From the NCBI GenBank assembly GCA_963989245.1, contig OZ022339.1, forward strand, positions 24,053,262 through 24,117,261: a stretch of 64,000 nt of DNA, written 5' to 3'. Positions 1 to 11,441 of the stretch are shown in pieces. The notes below the pieces were generated by a model. It had not been told where the DNA came from. It searched no databases and saw only the letters and a list, made by a program, of their open reading frames with translations. The position numbers and the translations under genes are program-made. Position 1 is the stretch's first letter. Each line of letters begins with the position of its first letter. The DNA comes from Nansenia antarctica (Eukaryota; Chordata; Actinopteri; Argentiniformes; Microstomatidae).

Positions 1-72
1 CTGTAACCACTCTATGAAAGTAATCCTATTACTATTTTCAGCAGTAGTTAGGCTAATACAGTTTCTGCAAAT

Positions 73-325
73 CATGACGTTAGAATTATAAGGTTCAAAG
101 GTGACATTATTTGTCAAAATTTAGTTTCTTTTACATAATCTGATCCATTAGGCGTTTATTAATGCCTGTGTGGTGTTATTTTTAAAATGTTGAAATGATT
201 TAGTTAGTAATTAATCAAATACAATGGTTCCATCTCACAAAACATAATGGAATGTAAAAACATTGACGCTCAATATCTCTGAACTACCCTAAACGGAGAT
301 AGAACCATATCATTCTAAGCTCACG
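73..325 (+). mobile_element. MITE-A copy 1 (TIR element, about 250 bp)
   Basis: Full-length copy of the commonest repeat here. The left end is CATGACGTTAGAATTATAAG and the right end is the complement of CGTGAGCTTAGAAT. The terminal inverted repeats run about 30 bp and differ only at positions 6-8. The interior has no ORF. The flanks AAAT/AAAT give a 4-bp target-site duplication. Superfamily is not assigned. Confidence 0.85.
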
Positions 326-486
326 AAATGTTGTTTTTCATTGTTACACAGTACTTTATGCGTTATAAACGAACCTACCTGGGATATTGGAGTATCAGCC
401 AAGCTAAACTACTCAGGCCAAAGAGGGTCAGAGGAGAGGGTGGGGAGACAGCCAATAGAGGAGAAGGATCGCAGGATGGTCACTTG

Positions 487-752
487 TTAACACTTAATCA
501 GCCATGTGAGTAAAAAACGTGTTATATCTTTGCACTCGATCAAATTTCAGGACCCTCCTTTCATGACTTTTCCTAGATGTGTGCGTTCTACCACCCAGTA
601 TCCTTACATTTTCTAAATCACTTCAGGGTAAGCTAGTATAAAGCTATTTTTCCGTTTTTCTGTGTAGGAAACAGGCTAATTTAAAAGCGGCCAACTAATG
701 GTCGTTGTGTGTAAGCAGGTTAGCATTTTAAAAGAGGCTGTTCTAGTGTTAA
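487..752 (-). mobile_element. piggyBac-type MITE, copy 1
   Basis: TTAA lies on both sides (487-490 and 749-752). The right end is the complement of CACTAGAACAGCC and the left end is a decayed version (CACTTAATCAGCC). The body matches the copies at 7747 and 35080 on the opposite strand. TTAA targets and CAC-type ends fit the piggyBac superfamily. No coding capacity. Confidence 0.75.
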
Positions 753-1101
753 AACAGGTAGACTTGTGAAGTTCATGCCTGAAGATTACTGCCAAGATAA
801 TGTTTGCCGGCTAGTGAGAGATGGTAAAATAATATGGTTGACATGTAGATGGTAAAACATGTGGGCATGTGATACATAAAGTAGTTTTTTTTGTTCTTTT
901 TACAATAACACCTTATTATTGACTGCGGTAAACCAGATGACATTATCGATGACATTTACAAGCAAATGTGTACGATAAAATGAGTAATAACCTTCATGGT
1001 GAGCAACGAGCTTGTGCAATGTCGTTCATCTCAAGCCAGTTTAACAAGGTTGAACCAGACGACAGCCAGCTGAAAGTGTTGTTGCCAATCAATCAAAATG
1101 T

Positions 1102-1206
1102 CATGACGTTAGAATTATAAGGTTCTATCTCCATTTTTGTCAAAATTGAGTTTTTTACATAATCTGATCCATTAGGTGTTTATTAATGCCTGTGTGGTGT
1201 TATTTT
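1102..1206 (+). mobile_element. MITE-A, truncated copy
   Basis: Left TIR and about 100 bp of body as in the other MITE-A copies, running through the conserved TTAATGCCTGTGTGGTG segment and then breaking off. The right half is missing. Confidence 0.8.
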
Positions 1207-1493
1207 CACACATTCACTCCCAATATCACAATTGTCAAAATGTCAATAAGTTTGGATGGGGCTGAAAACAACAATGACAACAAATATTAAGAAGCCTCTG
1301 AATCATGGGTGCCTGAGCCTCGTTGTGTTCCAGTTTGTTTTGGAAACACGTTTGTATATTATACCATGCATATGTTATATGTTATATGTTTGTATATTAT
1401 ACCATGCATATGTTACGGTACATGTGGGAATACAGTACATGTGGGAAAACTAGGGTTAGGGTTAGGTGCTAGGGTTAGGGGTAGGGTTAGGGG

Positions 1494-2136
1494 TAGGGGT
1501 GTAACGGATCACCTAACTCACGGATCGGATCGTGTCACGGATTTTGAGTCACGGATCGGATCATTTTTCGGATCAACACAAAACATATATATTTTTAAAT
1601 AAAAACAAAATTTTCCTTGAATTCTGTAAAAACACCACTTTTAATGTGTGAAACAAAAAAACAACATTCAAGATGTCAAAACTGATATATATATCACATA
1701 TATATAACATCTATATATAACAACATATATATATAACAACATATATATAACATCACTGCTGCAAAGTAACAGAGTACTTTTTTTGTGTGTTTACACAATC
1801 ACCCAGGCTGCTTAGCGGGTGATATGACGTGATATAATTGGGACAGAGATGAGTGAATGAATGTTGTTGTCAACTCAGTACACATGCAGAGAGTGAGAAT
1901 AAAGCGCACATGATTGTTTTTCTACCGGTTACATTTGAATGAATGAATGGTCTTTATTGTCATTGCTACAGTACAGGTACCAAAGAACGAAATTTAGGAG
2001 GGGTGGCTCCCCTGGTGTTAGGAAAGAAAAAAAAAATAAAAAAAAAATTGGTATTGATCCGCGGTACACATGCGTTCCGAACCGTGGAGGGCGATCCGAA
2101 CGGATCACGGATTATCCGTGATCCGTTACACCCCTA
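1494..2136. mobile_element. Non-autonomous hAT element
   Basis: The TIRs read TAGGGGTGTAACGGATCA at both ends. The 8-bp duplication GTTAGGGG flanks it (1486-1493 and 2137-2144) inside the telomere-like tract. The interior has GGATCGGATC-rich sub-repeats, an AT-rich ATATATAAC stretch and the 3' tail of a LINE. No transposase. Confidence 0.8.
1936..2042 (-). mobile_element. LINE 3' tail, 5'-truncated
   Basis: The complement reads as the 3' UTR end of the LINE at 16041-19446 (CCTAAATTTCGTT, GGTACCTGTACTG, CAATAAAGACCATTC), ending in an (ATTC)n tail. Only about 100 bp remain. It is nested in the hAT element. Confidence 0.75.
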
Positions 2137-2653
2137 GTTAGGGGTAGGGTTAGACATGCCAGCATGTACCAAGTCACCCTAGCACCTAACCCTAACCCTA
2201 GTTTTCCCACACTGTACTGTATTCCCACATGTACCGTAACACATACATTACATGCCTACATACATACAGAATGTATGTCATGCCTGCATTACCTCACCAT
2301 TTTTGACCAGACCAGATTTTCCCACCGTTCAACATGTGTTAACGTTCCCGTCACGGTCGAGACACGGTCGGTCGAGACTTTCTACCAACCGTCTGGCCAG
2401 AGCTAACAAGTCCTGTACCTAATGTTCCATGTCGCCAAACGAGACTTCAGCTTATGTTTTCACGTCTACTGTATATCACTTGGAAACGATGATGAAAAGG
2501 TTTCTTAAGACGTCCCCACGGCCCGAACGGTTTATTGATTCGGCTGCCAAGGGCTGGAGTCGATATTTACAGCCGTTTGGTGACATGACGCATTAAAACG
2601 TCTGAAGCGAGTATATTTATGAAGTGCTCTGGTTTTGTGGTGGAGTGTCCTCT

Positions 2654-2656
<3 letters not shown>

Positions 2657-2706
<50 letters not shown>

Positions 2707-2710
2707 GTGT
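2657..2710 (+). repeat. (GT)n microsatellite
   Basis: About 25 GT units with one interruption near the right end. Confidence 0.95.
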
Positions 2711-2899
2711 CACATTTCTGCCAACTTATTTGACGGTAGGCAGGGTTCAACTACACTGGCAGTTCCCAAAACATATTGTCTACTTACTGGACAGATTGTT
2801 TGACCTCCCAAGGAAATGAGAGAGAGAGAATGGGAATAGACCGGCCGAGACAATAACATGTAAGAATCAGGGTCATCTTACTGTAGGTATACTGATCAA

Positions 2900-2900
<1 letters not shown>

Positions 2901-2971
<71 letters not shown>
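2901..2971 (+). repeat. (GA)n microsatellite
   Basis: About 35 GA units with a single extra G. A run of about 14 G follows near 3025-3040. Confidence 0.95.
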
Positions 2972-2973
<2 letters not shown>

Positions 2974-3178
2974 AGTTGGGGTTATTTGGAAGGCATCGGT
3001 GGGGGTGAGAGGGTGGGAGGGCAGGGGGGGGGGGGGGGGTTGTCGTTCTTATAGGACACACAACAAGCTGTCTTCTCCCACCGCAGGGCTCTGCCAAAAG
3101 GGGTTACTTACTTCAACAGAGTTCTTTAACCCTTCGGCCTCCTCCACACTGTGGGAGATGCTGTATGATTCTCCCCTT

Positions 3179-3427
3179 CGTGACGTTAGAATTACAAGGT
3201 TCTATCTCCATTTTTGTCAAAATTTAGTTTTTTTACATAATCTGATCCATTAGGTGTTTATTAATGCCTGTGTGGTGTTATTTTAAAAATGTTGACATTT
3301 TTGAGTTAGTAATTCATCAAATACAAAGGTTCCATCTCACAAAACATAATGGAATGTAAAAACGTTGACGCTCAATATCTCTGAACTGCCCTAAACGGAG
3401 ATAGAACCTTATCATTCTAAGCTCACG
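3179..3427 (+). mobile_element. MITE-A copy with 23-bp flanking direct repeats
   Basis: Full-length MITE-A with ends CGTGACGTTAG and CTAAGCTCACG. The 23 bp before it (3156-3178) recur after it (3428-3450) with one mismatch. No 4-bp duplication is visible at its edges, unlike most other copies. Confidence 0.85.
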
Positions 3428-3734
3428 AGATGATGTATGATTCTCCCCTTGTCCCCCACCCTCCCCCTCACCACCACCCTCCTCCCTCCCATCTTTGTGG
3501 GAAATAATCTCTTCAACTGGATACCACTATTCTCCAGTGTAACTCTCTGACATGGGTATTCAGTATCCACTGCCAGCTTCCCACACTGTGTCTTCGCCCA
3601 AACCGAGGAGGCCCTGTTCACCCCCAGGCCTCTGGCGTCTTGGTACGGCCCAACTCCTTTCTCCTTTCTCCCTAATGTCTCTATAACTGCTTGCAGACCC
3701 GGGTCACGTCATAAACCCACATACGCGCTTGTGC

Positions 3735-4039
3735 GTGCACACACACACACCACCCATATACAGACACACACACACACACACAGACAGAGGCATACATACT
3801 GACATACCCATACAGACAGACACACACACACACACACACACAAATATGCATACATACAGACACACACACACACACACACACAAATATGCATACATACAGA
3901 CACACACACACACACACACACGCACGCACAGAGGCATACATACAGACACACACACCCATAGACATACATACAGACACACACACACACACACACACACACA
4001 TGCATACATAGACACACACACCCATAGACATACATACAG

Positions 4040-4084
<45 letters not shown>

Positions 4085-4145
4085 GAGGCATACATACAGA
4101 CACACACACCCATAGACATACATACAGACACACACACACACACAG
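3735..4145 (+). repeat. Compound CA-rich satellite
   Basis: Long (CA)n tracts alternate with CATACATACAGACA and CCCATAGACATA blocks in a higher-order pattern. Reading frames up to 229 codons exist on both strands only because stop codons are absent from CA/GT repeats; they are not genes. Confidence 0.95.
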
Positions 4146-4438
4146 GAAGTTCAAGTGTGAGTAGTGGACTGGAAAAAAACACCTTGAAACCATTACTTCG
4201 AGCACTTTCCTTTCTATGGTAACACAAAAAATTATTGGCACTATTATTTTAGTACTACTAGACACACACACACACACTTTGATTCTGTCCTCAGATGACC
4301 TGTCATAAAACTCTATTAAACACAGGCTTGTGATGGGTGTGCTGTGGCCTCCATCCCAGAATGCCCTCAATCAGACACATGCACACACACCCATTTCATC
4401 TCTCATCCAGACTCCAAAGGAAACAGTCTGGGTTGTTG

Positions 4439-4471
<33 letters not shown>

Positions 4472-4476
4472 GGGAG
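4439..4476 (+). repeat. (GA)n then poly-G tract
   Basis: About 11 GA units followed by a run of about 15 G. Confidence 0.9.
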
Positions 4477-4642
4477 GAGTATAAGTGAATTCATGTCAGT
4501 AAGTAAGCACACAAATATTAGTTTGCTGTCTCCTGGTGACATCTCTTAAGTCTTCTAGGGTTGTGAGGTTGTCAGGGGCCAGCAGAGAGCTCAGATCTTC
4601 TCCTAGGGGTCCCGTTTGCTGCAGCTCGTATATTCACCACAG

Positions 4643-5520
4643 CACTGGCGGACTCAGGGGGGGGGCAGAGGGGGCAACCGCCCCTCCTGGTGCCCCCCAC
4701 GGTTGAAAAACGTCTCTCTTAAGTGCTCTTTTGAGTGGCGAAAATGAGAGGACGTGCCCTATTGGTGCCCCTCCAATGGTCTAAACTTGACCATGTGCCC
4801 CCACAGTTTTTGTGATCAAGATTTTTTATTGCTTTTATCAACACATAACAACGACAATACAGAACAAGAAAGGAAGGGAGGGAAAAAATATAAAGAAAAC
4901 AAAAAAGAAAAGGGGTAGTGTAGCAGACAAGTCACAGCCAGATAGTAGAAATACAACACAATCCGGATTGGGGTAAGTGGAAAATCAAATCATAGAGCAG
5001 TCAAGTTAGTCAAGTTCAATGAATAAGCCTTCCATGCATCAACTGTACTGGGCCTTGCTTTGTTCAATCTGGCCGTTGTGCACTCAAGATTCACAATCCT
5101 CTGTAAAGAGTAAAACCAAAAAGTGTTCATACTGAAATCAGGTGTTATCCAATGTTGAAGAATAGTTTTTTTTGCAGAGGTGAAACCAGCAAATAGCATT
5201 TTCTTTTGTGTAATACTTAAATCGAAATCAGAGTCATCATTGAGCAAACATAAACATGGATTAGGAACATAGTCAATCTTAAATAACTTGGACATTACAG
5301 AATTGACATGGTTCCAAAAGTTGTATGTGCCCCCACAGTTGAAATACGTCGCACTAAAGTGGCCTTTTGAGTGGTGAAATTAGAGGATGTGCCCTATTGG
5401 CTGCTCTTCCAACGGTGTAAACTTGACCATGTGCACTGATGGGGTCCCATGTTGTGCAGTAGGTGCCCTTTTTTTTCTTTTCGCCCCCCCTGCCCTTGAA
5501 ACAGCCTGAGTCCGCCACTG
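4643..5520 (+). mobile_element. hAT-type MITE, copy 1, interrupted by an L1 fragment
   Basis: Ends CACTGGCGGACTCAGG and its complement CCTGAGTCCGCCACTG. The body, rich in GTGCCCTATTGG motifs, matches the copies at 13014 and 22664, both of which have perfect 8-bp duplications. The duplication is not clear here. It is interrupted at 4809-5325. Confidence 0.8.
4809..5325 (-). pseudogene. 5'-truncated L1 retrotransposon fragment (ORF2 C-terminus)
   Basis: The minus strand encodes about 100 residues resembling the C-terminal end of fish L1 ORF2: a hydrophobic LLND segment, KKMLFAGFTSAKKTILQHW and ECTTARLNKA. This is the region after the reverse transcriptase. An A-rich 3' end with AATAAA follows. 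The insert is flanked by the 15-bp direct repeat TGTGCCCCCACAGTT (4794-4808 and 5326-5340), a target-site duplication inside the hAT MITE. It is far too short to be functional. Confidence 0.8.
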
Positions 5521-5579
5521 CTATCCACCGGTCCGCCCAGCTTGGAAACCCACAGTCTCTGCAGACAAACAAACCAAGG

Positions 5580-6140
5580 GCATATATAGAGGGTTTTTTT
5601 CTCTCCCCCCCCCCCCCCCCCCCCTTCGCCCTCTGTTCCATCCGGAGTACAACCCCAAAAAGAATCACCTGTAAACCCGCAACGGAAGAAAATGAAAGCC
5701 TGTCTGAATTATTTTTCTTTTATCTGCTCTCTTCTCGTCTCTCTCAACACCTACTCTCTCTCTCTCTCTCTTCCCCCACCCTCTACTCTCTCTCTCCTGT
5801 CTTTCTTTTCTTTTTCCCCCCTGAATCTCTTCATGCGAGATAGCAATCAGCATTACCTCTCCTCTCCTCTGTTCCATTCTTGTGTTGACAATGAACCTAA
5901 ATGCAAGTCTTCAGTAATCCACCTCCCTTCTCTCTCTCATTCTGTCAACTCACCTTAGTCCTCCTCACCACTTTCGCTGTGTTTTCCCTCCAATTTATTT
6001 TCTAACAATAGGTCATGAAAGAGGGCCTTTGTTTCCTCCTCCACTCCTCTCCTTCTCTCCTCTCCTATTTCATTCAGAATTATTCCTCCTCTCATCACAA
6101 CCACCTCCCTCCACCCCTCCACTACTCTCTCTACCCGCTC
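5580..6140 (+). repeat. Pyrimidine-rich tract
   Basis: Contains a poly-C run near 5606-5624 and long CTCTCT/TTCC stretches. Frames here encode only Ser/Pro/Leu-rich low-complexity sequence. I see no gene. Confidence 0.85.
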
Positions 6141-6330
6141 CTTTGCTTTTGTTTGATTTAGCCAATGAGGTGCTGCGAGAGACCGTTCCTCCCAACAAAC
6201 CGGGTCAGCGGTGACCACTCAGGCTGCCTGACTGGAACACGCAGCGAAGCAGCGCACATCTGGCAGACGCTAAGCCCACCCACATCTGGTTTCTATATCA
6301 GCCCCAGCACAGTCAACCACAAACCAATAC

Positions 6331-6345
6331 CCCCCCCCCCCCCCC

Positions 6346-6388
<43 letters not shown>
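6331..6388 (+). repeat. Poly-C plus (CA)n microsatellite
   Basis: About 15 C followed by about 20 CA units. Confidence 0.95.
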
Positions 6389-6390
<2 letters not shown>

Positions 6391-6479
6391 CCCTTGGCAA
6401 CGATGGACTACCCGTTTCACATGTTGAACAGCGGCAGGTCTTTGTTGAACTACTATGTCAGTGTGATTTAATCTGCATA

Positions 6480-7642
6480 ATACAATAGCGCCCCCCTGTG
6501 CAAAGGAATTGTCTTGCAAGCTTTGTTTCTTTTGTTAGACACAAGGCATCACACATCTATAGTGTTTACAAGATGTGAGCCATACTGTTGTCTGTTAAGG
6601 TAACCACACAGAATGATCCAGTAACAGAACAGCAGTGTGAGGATATGAAATAGTGGTGATTTTGCTCAGTCAACCAGTCTAAAGAGGATAACCCTGAAAT
6701 CTTTCTTATTCTAGATATCAATGGCGAATAATTCATCAAAATGTGATCTACCAAAATGTTCTTCTATGGCAATTCAAATGTTCAAAGTCAGATCTGTTTT
6801 CCTTTCACCAGCAGCTTAACTGCTACTAGATAGCCTCCATGTTCATGTCCTACATGCTATGATTGCGATATGTAGTTATTTTATGAACTTCCCGCTCGGC
6901 AGCTGTGAAACAGCGACCACTAGCGGCTGAAACTGAAGTGGCATGTTCAACACATACTGTATATCGTTGTGGAAGAAGTGCACAACAAAGAAAGAAAGAA
7001 TAAAAAAATATTTTAAGACAAATAGAAAAGTTTATAACAGCGACCCAGTAGCATAACGGTAGATAGATAGAGTATTGTTTCGCAGTAATGATCGTACCAT
7101 CAATCTCTGAGGCGTTTTAGAATATATACTATATCTCAGAATCAACTGGACTTTAATATGAGATGATATCCATTGTCCTCACCAATCAGACTTCAGTGCA
7201 AATGTCGACTGGATAATTTTTTCTATTTTACTCCAAGAAAAATGACCAGAGTTACAGTTGTAGACAACAAATTGTGTCTATGATATCATAATCTAACTAC
7301 ACAGCAATCCTAGAGCAGGTGCCAAATTCAACCTGGGAGTCTCCCAGCTCTGTAGATCGGTTTAATGAACCTGTCGTCACTTTTCTCACACTGTATATTT
7401 TATAATTTGTATCAGCTATATCCTCCATTATCGCACGTGACCCCCAGTCCTAACCATTATCAACTGCCACTTTGGTTTAGTTTTACTTCAGTTGCCTACC
7501 ATGGATTGAATTGTATTATCATGTAGATAGTACTAGTTCTTTTCTTATGTCTGTCTTACATGTAACGATGAATTGAAAATCAAGGACCCCAATTGAAATA
7601 AGCCAGTGGCTTTCTTGGGTTTTTATCCTCTTAGTTTGACCT
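6480..7642. other. No recognisable feature
   Basis: AT-rich sequence with no long open frame, repeat pair or RNA-like signal that I can support. Confidence 0.5.
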
Positions 7643-7715
7643 TGTATGTAATATGTACTTTCATGTACCTACTTCTGCAAACATTCTAATAAAGTTTTCA
7701 ATCAATCAATCAAAG
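7643..7715 (+). mobile_element. Retroposon 3' tail with (TCAA)n end
   Basis: AATAAAG polyadenylation-type motif followed by three to four TCAA units, the pattern of a LINE or SINE 3' end. The 5' boundary and family are not clear. Confidence 0.4.
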
Positions 7716-7746
7716 TGGAATTTGACAACTTTCAGGATACTCTTAA

Positions 7747-8025
7747 CACTAGAACAGCCGTGCCTTTTTTACCTACTAAAAGAGCCTCTGTACAATGCTC
7801 AAGCTGCTATTTTACACACAACGACTACTAGTTGGCCGCTTGTAAATTAGCCTGCTTCCTACACAGAAAAACTGCAAAATAGCTTTATATTAGCTTATCC
7901 TGATGTGATTTAGAAAATGTAAGGATACTGGGTGGTAGAACGCACATATCTAGGAAAAGTCCTGAAAGGAGGGTAGTGCAAAGACATAACATTTTTCTTT
8001 ACCCACCCTCATGGCTGTTCTAGTG
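7747..8025 (+). mobile_element. piggyBac-type MITE, copy 2 (complete)
   Basis: TTAA at 7743-7746 and 8026-8029 flank ends CACTAGAACAGCC and GGCTGTTCTAGTG. It is 279 bp with no ORF. This is the best-preserved of three copies in the window. Confidence 0.85.
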
Positions 8026-8320
8026 TTAAAGGGATTCACCCAAATTACAAAATCACATTTCCTTACCCTGAAAGGATGGACAAGAACAGACTTCAATTCT
8101 TGACTTGTGTTCCATTTATCTGGCCACAGTAACTAACCGCTAATTGTTAGCATGTATAATTAACCACACCCCGATCCAACTCAACGGACCCTAAATTAGC
8201 ATGTTTGAAATGTCGTCGTGAATTCAGAGAATTTGAGATGATCTGGACGATGACATTTCAACTTAAGATCAGGATATCAACCCTGTGAACTTCCAGTTAC
8301 TGCCCTGCCTATATTTATAT

Positions 8321-8772
8321 TTATACAACAGTTAGTTCCGACCAAGTAATTTGATTGGACAAGAGGCATTCCATGAGTTACGATATATAGTATAACAGCA
8401 CTGGGACTTTTAACTATATGTATCACTCCGCCGCACAGGTGTTCAGCAGCGTGCTGTCTGATGTCAACTCGTCTGACTCTGAATCACATTCACACATGCC
8501 ACCAAAGCGACTGTCAACCGAGTCATATTTCACTGGTTGCACAATACATGGAAATGTACAAATAAATGTACACGATACAAAGTAGCTAGCCACGATAGAA
8601 AGTAGCTAGTTTGTGTTCAGGTTACTAGGCAACAGTCCAGTTGAACAGTCCCGTTGCGGAACTATTTTTTCTTGACGGAGCCAAAATAAATGATTAAATA
8701 AACAAACAAATCATAATCTGTTGTCACTTATTACTGTTAACTAATAAATTGCGCTGTAGAACTGTTGTATAA
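8321..8772 (+). mobile_element. TIR element with TTATACAACAG ends, copy 1
   Basis: The left end TTATACAACAGTTAGTTCC and right end CTGTTGTATAA are inverted repeats. About 80-90% similar to the copy at 29810-30525. This copy keeps the empty site that the nested element in copy 2 occupies. No ORF; superfamily unassigned. Confidence 0.75.
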
Positions 8773-8774
8773 AA

Positions 8775-8885
8775 GCAATATCACACTCGAGGTCGTGTGT
8801 TATACTGAATATCAGCATGGCTGTGATTGTCTTCGGTACTCGGCCTGCGGCCTCGTACCTACGACCGAATCACAGCCGTGCTTTA
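8775..8885. repeat. Hairpin repeat beside the TTATACAACAG element
   Basis: Contains a palindrome of about 35-bp arms centred near 8850 (GGCTGTGATT ... AATCACAGCC with GTACCTACGACC). The GCAATATCACAC start is also seen at 30527, and the unit recurs inverted at 60404-60470, so it is a dispersed repeat. Confidence 0.6.
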
Positions 8886-9149
8886 TACACTGGTATGAAC
8901 GCGGGCTCGTTCGCCAGACAGCGCCAACGTTCGGAGGTTTCGTAACGCGAACGCGAACCGGCGTTCGGAACTGCCGGTGTGAAAACCCTATGTGTGTCCG
9001 CGTCTCTGCGCGTGTCTTTGCTCCGCGCACAAAAGACAATGGATTCCTATCTTCCACTTGTAGGCCAAAGTTTTAACTAATTGATTTCTTAATCTACTTA
9101 AATAATGCTCTTAGGATTTCATAATCCAGTTACACTTTATCAAAATAGG

Positions 9150-10570
9150 AATTCATATTCCATAAACACAATAACACAATAATCAGACTCTTTTCTGATC
9201 CAACACACTTACAATCAGTTTGTTTCCGTCAGTCTACACTTCTCATATAGACACTATTAGAGTACGTCTTCCTCTAATACCGAATTTTACACACACACAC
9301 ACACACACGATATTCCATAATACCATACAAATCAAATCACTCAATACCGTACAAATCAAATCATGTATTTACAAATACGGGTTACCTAACCCGGCTCTCA
9401 TCACCAGCTATGTACTGTGTGTAAGATTTTTATTTTTTATTTTTTTCAGATTTTATCCCTTTTTCACCCAATTTGGTAGCCAATTGAACCCAACCTAGCA
9501 TCCAATTATCCCCTGCCTATTGCGAAGGATCCGCCGCACGACCCCGTGGCTGGCAGTCCCAGAGGAGGCCGCCAGGCAGACTAGCTGACTGGCTCCTCGA
9601 GCCCAGCACCGTTATTCCGGCACCCCGGGGGCGCTGTTGCGCGACGGATCCTTGTCCAGAAATACTCCTATACCGCCCTCGGGAGCGGCCGCCCAATATG
9701 CCGCTCCCCGTGTGTGCCCCAGCCATATCCGGATCTGGCGAGCTGGGATTCGATCCCAGTCCCCGGTGGGCAGCTTGCACTAGTGGCCAGTGCTTAGACC
9801 GCTACACCACCGCGGGGCACTGTATGTAAGATTATTGTTACTTATTTCCCAACAAGATTACTTAATAAGATTCTTTAGCCTCAAGGAAAATGTTTGAAAA
9901 TCACAGCTATTGCGCACGCGCGCCCTACCGGTTTAGAGAGAAAATGTTGCTATTTTCTTTCTCACCTGTATGGGGTCTTTGGTTCTAGCTCCAGTCTTCA
10001 AACGTCGTTCCTTTTATAGACTCCTGGATTCTGGCTCGCCATTTAATGTTGTTTATTAAGCTACTTGTTGGATACTAAAATGAAGAATATAATTCTGAGT
10101 AGTTTAAGACTATTTATTGAAACACAGGTACAAAGTATACAGGATACATAGCTGGTAGCTGGAGGTCTGATGGTCAGCTGAGGTGAATGAGAGAGAGAGC
10201 TGCCCCTGTGCTCTCTACTTTATGTCCTTTCGTATGCAAATTTTATAAATTACCATATGGGTTTTAAGAACAAAGGTTCGTAAAAAAACCCCATAGCCAG
10301 GAGAATCTTACAGAACTTAAGCAAGTCAAAAGGCAAATAATACAGGCCCATACTATACAATTCATGTATGTGTGTGTGTTCATGTAAAATATACTACAAA
10401 ATGCTCAAACCATTACTGTATGCAACAACTATGTCTAAGAATAGTTGACAGATTTTGCACATTTTCATGTTTATTTGTTTATTTAGTTATGCGCAAACTC
10501 ATAAAGGAGACTTGTTAAGTTTTGTTAAATTACAGTATTTCAATAAATAATGTTCTATACACATTGTCAA
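9150..10570 (-). mobile_element. Old LTR-element remnant related to the element at 44373-48004
   Basis: The segment with ACGATATTCC, AATACCGT and CCTCAAGG motifs parallels 47230-47480. The GGCTCGCCATT block at 10031-10041 followed by TGTTGT matches the primer-site and LTR junction at 47579-47595. The part after about 10045 therefore looks like a diverged LTR on the minus strand. A SINE splits it at 9429-9818. The second LTR is not found. Confidence 0.5.
9429..9818 (-). mobile_element. tRNA-derived SINE, full length
   Basis: The minus strand begins with a tRNA-like head: A box TGGTGTAGCGGTC near 9807 and B box GGATCGAATCCC near 9750. A GC-rich body of about 230 bp and an A/T-rich tail near 9430-9450 follow. 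Flanks 9414-9428 and 9819-9833 form a 15-bp duplication with one mismatch (ACTGTGTGTAAGATT). Confidence 0.85.
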
Positions 10571-10675
10571 GTGTTTCTAATTCCTACACCCTGCCAGCAT
10601 TCAGAATGTGTGTGTTCAGGATGCATGAAGCTGGCATGGGGGTGGGAGGAGAACAATATGAAGCAATGAAGGTTG

Positions 10676-10715
10676 GGGTAGTATAGTATAGTATAGTATA
10701 TAGTATAGTATAATA
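10676..10715 (+). repeat. (AGTAT)n microsatellite
   Basis: About seven AGTAT/AGTATAT units. Confidence 0.85.
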
Positions 10716-11226
10716 GGCTATATACCTTTTCTGGAGGTCTTGTATGACTGAAACATCAAAATGAATCTACTGGGAGCAGTCTACTAGCAGTGTGCAGACT
10801 CTACTTCTTTGTATTGTAGTATAGTTGGGCTACCTGCAAGAACTTCAATCCACTTTTAGCCCTGGCTATGATTTTTTAAAAGTTAAAAAGAAAGTTTAAA
10901 AAAAGTAACAAGCACAGCGCAGCGCACTCAGTACATTTAAATGCTTTGAAAAGTTGCATAATGTTAGTTGACATTTGTATTCAATAATATGATCCCCTGA
11001 AGGAATGAGTTATCAGGTCTTCAGAATGTCTCCTAAACAAGCAAATTGCCATTGGGGGCTTCATAACTTGAGAAGAATGCAACCAAATCAGCATATAAGT
11101 GGTCGATAGAAATACTATTTAGTTTCAACACAACATGCAATTCTGGATTTTTTTTTATGTTGGAGAATTAAAATGCTTTTCATGGTCAAATATATTTATT
11201 ACATTTCAATTTTTTCAATTGTGTTA

Positions 11227-11425
11227 CAAAAAAGTGCAACCGCTGCATTTTGTAATAACCTGCACAATATGTAATACATGTATTACATAATATGGCAAAC
11301 GTTATTACATTTTGCGTTCAGCCAATTTATTACATAATGTGCAGGTTATTACATAATGCGGTGTTATTACATATTGAAAGTGACTTTTTATTACATTTTG
11401 GGATTTTATTACATAATGTGCAGTT
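11227..11425. repeat. Repeated ATTACATAATGTGCAG motif cluster
   Basis: At least seven forward and inverted copies of TTATTACATAATGTG-like sequence within 200 bp, some forming palindromes (ATGTAATACATGTATTACAT). Probably a MITE interior; no ORF. Confidence 0.6.
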
Positions 11426-11441
11426 ATTGAGGCTTAACACT

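Larger units (their letters stand above)
1410..2241. repeat. Inverted-repeat element with telomere-like arms
   Basis: Arms at about 1410-1475 and 2176-2241 are reverse complements over roughly 65 bp. Both hold paired ACATGTGGGAA-type motifs followed by degenerate TTAGGG repeats. A hAT element sits between them. The TTAGGG units are few and imperfect, so this is a hairpin element or interstitial repeat, not a telomere. Confidence 0.65.

Noticed and set aside
1450..1500. Telomere or chromosome end
   Set aside because: Only a few degenerate TTAGGG units, inverted again at 2176 and embedded in unique sequence.
3681..4370. Frames up to 229 codons across the CA satellite
   Set aside because: Cys/Val or His/Thr repeats arise from CA/GT dinucleotides without stops; no domain or splice signals.
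5463..5843. 126-codon plus-strand frame and its shadows
   Set aside because: Runs through MITE end, poly-C and CT-rich sequence; Ser/Pro/Leu composition only.
9517..9780. 87-codon minus-strand frame
   Set aside because: Lies wholly within the tRNA-derived SINE, which is non-coding.
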